From the NCBI GenBank assembly GCA_910584595.1, contig CAJUBQ010000028.1, positions 1 through 49,706 of the forward strand: a stretch of 49,706 nt of DNA, read 5' to 3'. The notes beneath the pieces are model-generated. The model worked only from the letters and a program-made list of their open reading frames with translations, was not told the DNA's origin and did no database searches. This DNA is from an uncultured Eubacterium sp. Its GTDB lineage: Bacteria; Bacillota; Clostridia; Lachnospirales; Lachnospiraceae. Below, one piece after another: positions 43,993 to 49,706 of this stretch. Every line of letters starts with the position of its first letter. Position 1 is the first letter of the stretch. A program made the translations under genes and the position numbers.

Positions 43993-45861
43993 TTACAAAA
44001 ATTTCCCACAAACCGTCCGCACCAGACGTCTTCGCAAAGATCCGGCCGGAAGCAGTTGATTCACTTTTTGCATATCTATGGTAATTCTGAAATTCGTCGG
44101 CCTTAACCGAAACACCCGCATCGGATTGTCTTTTGTACGGCATCGGAAACGCGCCTGCGGTATACAGTTATATAAAATGATCTCGTAAAATGGCGACCGC
44201 CTCGCAAAGCTCCAAAAACAGGATGCAAAATCACAGTCCGGAACTTTCCATGGCTTCCATCCGCCTGCATAATGGATCACTGCAGGCGCCTCTCTTGCCT
44301 GTTCATACTCTTTCCACAGCCGGTATGGCGCATGTTTTAAAATATCAGACCTTTTCTTTCCATTTTCCTGCCAGTCCATCATTACATTCCACTTCTGATC
44401 CAATACCAGATATTCCCCCTGAAGCATCTTGTTCAGTACGTCCTGGTCCATCATCCTCCACCGATATTGCGTTGTAATCCGAATAAAATCTTCCGATGTA
44501 TATTTCTCCCTGATTTTTTTCAGATTTAAGAGCATAACCCCGGCCTGAAAATAATCATATGGGTGTTTCAGCTTCAGCATTTTGTCTGCATACTTTTTCA
44601 CATGCGGATCCGTCCGATAAATCCCAATCATATCCAAATCCCGCACAGCAGATATACAATGCCTGTGAAGATCCTTATGGTATAGTTCCCCGATATCTGT
44701 TAATACGACCAAATCCGCATCCAGCCATAACGCTTTCGCATATTCCGGCATCAAATCCAACATAAAATAACGAAAATATGTCTCTGGCGTAAGATGATCG
44801 TGAACGTGCAGTTTTATCCCCTTTACACGTTCGGATACATCCAAAAAACGGATGCAGATATTCTTCCTCCCATCTGCCATTTTTTCCGTCATTTTCTGAT
44901 ATTCCATACTGACATCCGTATGCATAACGACAATATCATAGTTTGTCCGGCTGTCTGCATATTTGATTACAGACGCAAGCATAACGCTCAAATAAGGGAC
45001 AAACGCATGATTGGCTGCCGTTACCAGATTTACGCTGTCTGTTCCAAAATATGGTTTCATAACCCGTTCGGGCTGTGTATCATGAAAAATGATATAACCA
45101 AGTTCACAGCAATTTGCCTTTCCCATTCTCTTTAACTGCGTATAATACACACCAAACAAACGCTCCGCCAAAAATCCGGTTGCACGCATCTCACGCCCGC
45201 TGCATTCTGAAAAATCTTTTTCCTGTTCAAACTGCTCCAAAATCGGAAACAGCCATTCCATATATGCAAAAAAATATTCCCGCTTCATAATATACATGTT
45301 ACAAAAATAAATATATTTGGAATTCATATACCAGTCGCAGGCTTTTGCAAACTGCGGATAGTTTTCTTTTAAAATCCGAATGGCACAGTCTAAATCCTCC
45401 TGCTGATGAAACTGGCAGTACTGCTCATAGACCGTTACATTCATCCATTCGCCTAAAACAGTAATCACATCATATGCTTCTATGATTTTTCGCATCTGCT
45501 TTTCATGAAGCCCAAACTTCGATAAATCTGTCCGTATGCTGCCCTCTTCTTTATATGGAGACACTCGCGGCCCTGTCAAATGCCTTCGGTCCGGCTCGTA
45601 CTTTCCTGAAAAATCCAGATACCTTCTATAATGAAAAAATCCATAATAATCCGCTTCCAGATTTTTCCAGGCCCAATACTGTGCGGTTAATTCACAATAC
45701 GTTTTATTTTTCTCTGATATATGCACTCCCTGATCGTCGTGCAGTATATCCGGCAGCTTGTTTTCTGCCAGAGCTGTTCCAACCTGAATCGGCCGCAGCA
45801 ATTGATTTTTGGGCACATACACATCCTGATGCGCTGCTATTAATATTTGTATATTATTCAT
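43993..45861 (-). CDS. DUF4422-GT8 two-domain glycosyltransferase
   Basis: 622 residues from MNNIQILIAAHQDVYVPKN (45861), where GAGGG lies five bases upstream; the start overlaps the ABC ATPase gene end by eight bases. DUF4422 (1 to about 270): TYCELTAQYWAWKNLEADYYG, FHYRRYLDF. GT8 (about 285-570): LVTAANHAFVPYLSVMLAS, DADL metal motif in ALWLDADLVVL, YFQAGVMLLNL, RMMDQDVLNKML. It is a diverged paralogue of the protein at 34989-36881 with the same domain order. It likely acts near the export step or early in chain assembly. Confidence 0.88.
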   Translation of the reverse strand: MNNIQILIAAHQDVYVPKNQLLRPIQVGTALAENKLPDILHDDQGVHISEKNKTYCELTAQYWAWKNLEADYYGFFHYRRYLDFSGKYEPDRRHLTGPRVSPYKEEGSIRTDLSKFGLHEKQMRKIIEAYDVITVLGEWMNVTVYEQYCQFHQQEDLDCAIRILKENYPQFAKACDWYMNSKYIYFCNMYIMKREYFFAYMEWLFPILEQFEQEKDFSECSGREMRATGFLAERLFGVYYTQLKRMGKANCCELGYIIFHDTQPERVMKPYFGTDSVNLVTAANHAFVPYLSVMLASVIKYADSRTNYDIVVMHTDVSMEYQKMTEKMADGRKNICIRFLDVSERVKGIKLHVHDHLTPETYFRYFMLDLMPEYAKALWLDADLVVLTDIGELYHKDLHRHCISAVRDLDMIGIYRTDPHVKKYADKMLKLKHPYDYFQAGVMLLNLKKIREKYTSEDFIRITTQYRWRMMDQDVLNKMLQGEYLVLDQKWNVMMDWQENGKKRSDILKHAPYRLWKEYEQAREAPAVIHYAGGWKPWKVPDCDFASCFWSFARRSPFYEIILYNCIPQARFRCRTKDNPMRVFRLRPTNFRITIDMQKVNQLLPAGSLRRRLVRTVCGKFL

Positions 45862-46585
45862 GCTTTCCCTCATATCTGTCGCAGACATCCTCTGTCTTTC
45901 CAATGGCCTGTACCTGCCCATGTTCCAGCCAGACTACTTTGCTGCACATTTGCCGTATTTGCTTTAAAGAATGTGATACAAAAAACACCGTTGTGCCCCC
46001 TGTCATAAGCTCCATCATGCGAGCGCGGCTTTTTTCCTGAAAATCTGCGTCACCGACAGATAAAATCTCATCTACAATCAATATTTCAGGCTCAACAATA
46101 CATGCTACCGAAAATGCCAGCCTTGCCAGCATTCCCGAAGAATACGTCCGAAGCGGCGCTTCGATAAAATCCCCCAGTTCAGAAAATTGTATAATCTTTT
46201 CATATTTCTCTTCTAAAAACTTTTGGGAATATCCTAAAATGGCGCCGTTTAAATAAATATTTTCCCTTCCGGACAGTTCCAGATCGAAACCGGAACCAAG
46301 CTCCAGCATAGGCACGATACTGCCGTATACTTTGACCGAGCCATAAGTTGGCTTCATAATTCCTGAAATCACTTTCAGCAAAGTACTCTTTCCGGCTCCG
46401 TTATGGCCAACAATACCGACCACATCTCCTTTTTCCACAGCAAAAGATACTTTTTGAAGCGCCCAGAAATCTTCTGAAGCCAAATCACGCCGAAGTCTTC
46501 GGACAAAATACTCTTTCAGAGAACTCGCCCGGTTTTTGTCTATTTTAAATCTAAGCGATACCTCATCTACAACTACCATCTGCAT
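45854..46585 (-). CDS. Polysaccharide ABC exporter, ATPase subunit (Wzt/TagH-like)
   Basis: 243 residues. FWALQKVSFAVEKGDVVGIV precedes Walker A GHNGAGKST. The family-specific GSIVPMLELGSGFDLELSGR is present, with signature YSSGMLARLAF, Walker B ILIVDEILSVGD and the switch His in FFVSHSL. It lacks the C-terminal carbohydrate-binding domain of long Wzt proteins, so it resembles TagH/RfbE types that need no capped end. It energises export of the lipid-linked polymer with the permease encoded 14 bp upstream. Confidence 0.93.
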   Translation of the reverse strand: MQMVVVDEVSLRFKIDKNRASSLKEYFVRRLRRDLASEDFWALQKVSFAVEKGDVVGIVGHNGAGKSTLLKVISGIMKPTYGSVKVYGSIVPMLELGSGFDLELSGRENIYLNGAILGYSQKFLEEKYEKIIQFSELGDFIEAPLRTYSSGMLARLAFSVACIVEPEILIVDEILSVGDADFQEKSRARMMELMTGGTTVFFVSHSLKQIRQMCSKVVWLEHGQVQAIGKTEDVCDRYEGKHE

Positions 46586-46599
46586 CTTACTGCTGCCTC

Positions 46600-48075
46600 C
46601 TAAATATAAAACACAAACTGATCCTGCGTCTTTTTAAAAATCACACTGCCGACTGTCAGCATCCCAAGCGCAGCCAACGTACACGCACAAAAAACTCTTG
46701 GCTGCGGCGCTGTGCCATCTATGACAATGCTTCGCACCGCTCCTACAAAACAGTACATTGGATTCGCAAGCACAATCTGCTTAAAGTGATCCGGGAGAAT
46801 CGAAACCGGGTAAAACAGCGGCGTCAAATACATCCACAGCATACTTAATACGCCCCATAAAAACTGTATATCCCTGAAAAACGTCATGCCTGCCGCCAGC
46901 GCCATTCCAAATCCAATCGTAAATACCATAACGCAGCAAAGAATATACGGCAGCATGATATATGCTTTTGTAATCTGCTCTCCCGTAAGCAATGCTGCAA
47001 TCATAAGCGGAACCAGCGACATAATAAGATTAATGCCGCTTAGCAGCACACGCGTAACCGGATAAATATATTTAGGAATATAGACTTTTGTAATCAAAGA
47101 CGCATTGCCTACAATCGAAGAAAGAGCCTGTCCGACGCCTTCACTGAAAAAATTAAACACCACCAGCCCACTGAGCAAATATACCGGATAATTGTCAATA
47201 TCCGACTGAAACAGCTGAGAAAACACCATATACTGCACAATCATCATAAGCAGCGGATTTAAAAGACTCCAAAACACGCCTAAGATCGAACGTTTATAAC
47301 GCACTTTAAAATCCCGCTGTACAAGCTGACGGATTAAAAAACCATATTTTTTCAAAACATCCATCGTGCCAAACAAGATACTCCACTTTCCCTGACGCCT
47401 GCGCCTGAGTTCTGTCACATACAAGGCTGCTGTAAAAACCAAAGCCAGACATACGATCTTCCAATAATTGGGGCCCGTCCATACATTATCACGTCCCTCA
47501 AGTCTCAGACACATCATCCCTTCGGTCAATTTCCCGTCAATCGTAAGCAATGCGCCGGACAACAGCTTCTTATTTTCCGGTTTGGGCTGTCCGCTGTATA
47601 AAATCGTCGGTGAATCTCCAGGCATTCCGTCAGACGTGCATGTGATCTTCACCTGATTGCCGCGCCGGACTTCCATACCTTCCGCCATCCGCAGCCAGAC
47701 ATACTCATTCGTTCCAAGCTCCGATCCCGAAAATTCCTGTTCTGCAATCAGATGCCCATCTGTAATATCTTCACAGCGTATATACAGCTTGCTTGTCAGC
47801 GCCTTTCCATAATCAGATACCATAATTCCAACTGCATCTATCCGGTCCATTTGTGATGTATAAGTCTGCGTGACTTCCATTCCCTTTGTCAGCTCTCCGG
47901 TCATATCCGTCCCGTAAAATCCTGCTTCATTGCCAAGCGAATCCCTGCTGTAAAGCGCTTGTCCGCATGATATATAAAAAATTGCCAAAAATGCAAGCGC
48001 CATGCCTTCCAGCACGAAAAACATTTTAATAGCCCAAAACCTCTGACTGCTTTTCTGATTATCTGTTCTTTTCAT
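46600..48075 (-). CDS. Polysaccharide ABC exporter permease with an N-terminal extracytoplasmic domain
   Basis: 491 residues. The C-terminal half (about 235-491) is an ABC-2 Wzm/TagG permease: LIRQLVQRDFKVRYKRSILG, VFWSLLNPLLMMIVQYMVFS, five or six helices. In front lies an unusual extension: one membrane helix (about 17-38), an outside domain of about 165 residues rich in short strands (TYTSQMDRIDAVGIMVSDYG, WLRMAEGMEVRRGNQVKI), and a second helix (about 207-225). Standard permeases of this family are only about 260 residues. The outside domain may bind the polymer or the wall. The start overlaps the GT4 gene by 17 bp. Confidence 0.9.
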   Translation of the reverse strand: MKRTDNQKSSQRFWAIKMFFVLEGMALAFLAIFYISCGQALYSRDSLGNEAGFYGTDMTGELTKGMEVTQTYTSQMDRIDAVGIMVSDYGKALTSKLYIRCEDITDGHLIAEQEFSGSELGTNEYVWLRMAEGMEVRRGNQVKITCTSDGMPGDSPTILYSGQPKPENKKLLSGALLTIDGKLTEGMMCLRLEGRDNVWTGPNYWKIVCLALVFTAALYVTELRRRRQGKWSILFGTMDVLKKYGFLIRQLVQRDFKVRYKRSILGVFWSLLNPLLMMIVQYMVFSQLFQSDIDNYPVYLLSGLVVFNFFSEGVGQALSSIVGNASLITKVYIPKYIYPVTRVLLSGINLIMSLVPLMIAALLTGEQITKAYIMLPYILCCVMVFTIGFGMALAAGMTFFRDIQFLWGVLSMLWMYLTPLFYPVSILPDHFKQIVLANPMYCFVGAVRSIVIDGTAPQPRVFCACTLAALGMLTVGSVIFKKTQDQFVFYI

Positions 48076-49276
48076 TACTTCCGCCTTTTCCTGTCATAGA
48101 TTGTATACAGACCTCCTCCATCTGCTCATAAATGACAGCCATCTTTTTTTGTACAACAAACTGGCTGTATGCACATATTTTGTTCCTGTTGCATGTTTGA
48201 TACTCCTTCCACTTCTGTCGGTCCGCAAGCATCTGTTCCAGCGCCCGCTTTAAGTCATCCGTTTTTTTCGGATGGAATACGGTAGCGCCCGACGCCGGAA
48301 TCAATTCCCTGTTTCCCCGTATATCCGAGACAATACAAGGCAGCCCCGCCGCCATCGCTTCCATAAGCGCTGCAGGCATCCCTTCCTGTAAAGATGGAAA
48401 TACAAAAATATCCGCATTTTGATAAAACATTGCCGTATCCTGTTCAAATCCAACCAGCCTGATTTTATCTGCCACAGAACATTTTAAGGCAAGCTGCATT
48501 AATTTTTGCTCAAGCGGCCCCTGCCCGCAGATTACATAATACACATCCGTCCTTTGCAGCATAGCAACCGCCCGGATAGCCACACCATGATTCTTCCTTT
48601 TGCTTAATTCCCCAACCGACAGTAAAAGAACCGCGTTCTGCGGTATGTGATATTTCCTGCAAAACGATGATCGGTCACTCTGCCTGCGGCGTCCCACAAA
48701 TTTTTCCATGTCAATTCCCACACCGGGAATCCGAAAAATCTTCTTTGCCTGTAACTGATTCCTTGCCAGTCTGTAATCTTCTTGATTGACAGTAATCAGG
48801 ACATCCGTCCAATAGGAAAGCGCTTTTTCAACCGGGTAATACAACAGCCAGTTTCTCAAAGGAGCGCCTTGATAAAAATGAAATCCATGCGCCGTATAAA
48901 CAATCGGAATCCTTCTTTTGTGTGCAGCCATTCTCGCCAAAACGCTTCCTACCGGAGAATGGCAATGGATCCAGAGAAACTTTTCGTGTTCCAGCAGCCT
49001 GCACAGCTGCAAATAGGCCATATAACATTTTCCCGCATCGTAAACAGACCTTGGACAATCCCATTGATGCATTCTGACCCGCATCTGTATCAGCTTTTTT
49101 TGCAAACGAACGATCTGTCTGTCATCACAGGTATTTCCTTCTTTAAAATTACATATGGTATGTACTTCATACCCCATTTCCAGCAGCAGACAAATATTCG
49201 GCATATTGAACTGGTCAATCATCGATGCTACGGAAGCTAACATAAGCACTCTCTTTTTCTCGTTTTTACGCTTCAT
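48059..49276 (-). CDS. Glycosyltransferase family 4
   Basis: 405 residues from MKRKNEKKRVLMLAS (49276, GGGG five bases upstream); an ATG at 49309 overlaps the regulator gene but has no clear site. It shows the GT-B fold: SMIDQFNMPNICLLLEMGYEV near the start, VYTAHGFHFYQG, VGIDMEKF, then the donor site LLSVGELSKRKNH, GFEQDTAMFYQNADIFVFPS and LQEGMPAALMEAMAAGLP with the EX7E region. It is a retaining enzyme related to those adding N-acetylgalactosamine or galactose to undecaprenyl-linked sugars. The donor is not assignable. It is the first structural gene of the operon. Confidence 0.9.
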   Translation of the reverse strand: MKRKNEKKRVLMLASVASMIDQFNMPNICLLLEMGYEVHTICNFKEGNTCDDRQIVRLQKKLIQMRVRMHQWDCPRSVYDAGKCYMAYLQLCRLLEHEKFLWIHCHSPVGSVLARMAAHKRRIPIVYTAHGFHFYQGAPLRNWLLYYPVEKALSYWTDVLITVNQEDYRLARNQLQAKKIFRIPGVGIDMEKFVGRRRQSDRSSFCRKYHIPQNAVLLLSVGELSKRKNHGVAIRAVAMLQRTDVYYVICGQGPLEQKLMQLALKCSVADKIRLVGFEQDTAMFYQNADIFVFPSLQEGMPAALMEAMAAGLPCIVSDIRGNRELIPASGATVFHPKKTDDLKRALEQMLADRQKWKEYQTCNRNKICAYSQFVVQKKMAVIYEQMEEVCIQSMTGKGGSNEKNR

Positions 49277-49298
49277 TGCCGCCCCATTCTTACCTTGT

Positions 49299-49634
49299 TT
49301 ATGTCTCATTGATAATATCTGCAACGGATTTCATAATCCGGATATACATCGAATAGCTGTCCGAATCTTTTTTGACTAAATGCCTCCACATATTTCCCAC
49401 AGCCGGTTCCTCCGTCTTTACAATGCCCCACAACAACGCATCTGCATCTGTCTCCAACTGCATACACAGGCTGGCAAACGTATCCATACTCATTTTCCTG
49501 TCTCCGCGCTCAATCTTACCCATAAAATTCAGACTGATTCCACACTTTTTCGCCAGCGTTTCCTGTGACCATCCCTTTGCTTTCCGTACCTGGCGAATCC
49601 TTTCTCCTATTTTCGAATAGTCTAATGCCTGCAT
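49299..49634 (-). CDS. XRE-family HTH regulator at the head of the polysaccharide operon
   Basis: 111 residues from MQALDYSKIGERIRQ (49634), six bases after AGGAGGT. An XRE/Cro-type HTH (about 6-62) contains RQVRKAKGWSQETLAKKCGISLNF and KIERGDRKMS. The remaining 45 residues are a short helical tail, probably for dimer formation or sensing. Its end overlaps a possible start of the GT4 gene and it is read with the whole cluster, so it likely controls the operon and itself through the dyad at 49680-49706. Confidence 0.9.
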   Translation of the reverse strand: MQALDYSKIGERIRQVRKAKGWSQETLAKKCGISLNFMGKIERGDRKMSMDTFASLCMQLETDADALLWGIVKTEEPAVGNMWRHLVKKDSDSYSMYIRIMKSVADIINET

Positions 49635-49679
49635 ATCCTTACCTCCTGTAATACACGCAGCAGAATCGTAAATATCATG

Positions 49680-49706
49680 CATAACATTTTATATAGAAAT
49701 GTTATG
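49680..49706. promoter_or_regulatory. Dyad operator over a probable -10 region
   Basis: CATAACATTT (49680-49689) and AAATGTTATG (49697-49706) form a perfect 10-bp inverted repeat with a 7-bp centre that contains a TATATA-like -10 sequence on the minus strand. It lies 45 bp upstream of the XRE gene and runs to the window edge. Confidence 0.6.

Overview
The window looks like a chromosomal segment from a low-GC Gram-positive anaerobe of the class Clostridia, most likely a gut Lachnospiraceae. The evidence is a CIRCE-controlled hrcA-grpE-dnaK-dnaJ operon, strong AGGAGG ribosome binding sites, sigma-A-type promoters with 17-bp spacers, and a large ABC-exported surface-polysaccharide cluster. The taxonomic call is inference. 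Almost every gene is on the minus strand.

Layout. (1) 1-3800, accessory: a small membrane peptide, a Uma2-type nuclease, a WYL-family regulator with a GyrI-like ligand-binding partner, a dead YefM antitoxin relic that nobody would see in an ORF list, and two full copies plus one truncated copy of a roughly 280-bp highly structured repeat whose long terminal stem shows compensatory changes. (2) 3844-8998: the class I heat-shock operon with its promoter and CIRCE operator. (3) 9327-9645: a fragment of an Rpn/PD-(D/E)XK transposase-type nuclease and a tRNA-Ala(CGC). (4) 9685-18107: a complete N-degron module (clpS, clpA, aat) directly downstream of a Hanks-type kinase, a metallophosphatase and a rhomboid-like membrane protein. 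(5) 18187-23839: an island bounded by 110-bp direct repeats, with a third copy inside. The repeats are copies of the 3' end of the neighbouring LysM gene plus the -35 half of the rhomboid-gene promoter. The island holds an Rpn-type nuclease gene and an overlapping gene pair: a PD-(D/E)XK-like protein with a long hydrophobic C-terminal half, and a Ycf46-like AAA+ ATPase. (6) 24655-49634: one long polysaccharide operon reading leftwards from an XRE regulator. It holds a GT4, an ABC exporter, two DUF4422-GT8 fusions, DUF6020 and another GT-C-like membrane protein, a radical SAM enzyme, a UbiA-type prenyltransferase with an SDR, GalE, GT2s, Ugd and a UDP-xylose synthase, an acyltransferase, a Gmd-Fcl fusion and an FAD enzyme.

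How it fits together. The polysaccharide cluster can supply GDP-fucose (Gmd-Fcl), UDP-galactose (GalE), UDP-glucuronate and UDP-xylose (Ugd, UDP-xylose synthase) and possibly a polyprenyl-phosphate-linked pentose (UbiA plus SDR). It carries two G7 tracts with near-identical flanks, one at the exact Gmd/Fcl junction and one at the frameshift in the acyltransferase. At both sites a single-G loss would switch the gene structure, so phase variation (or a shared sequencing error) is the most economical reading.

The most novel candidates are the covarying structured repeat, the cassette-like island between R1 and R3 with its nuclease-like/membrane protein plus AAA+ pair, and the twin G7 switches.
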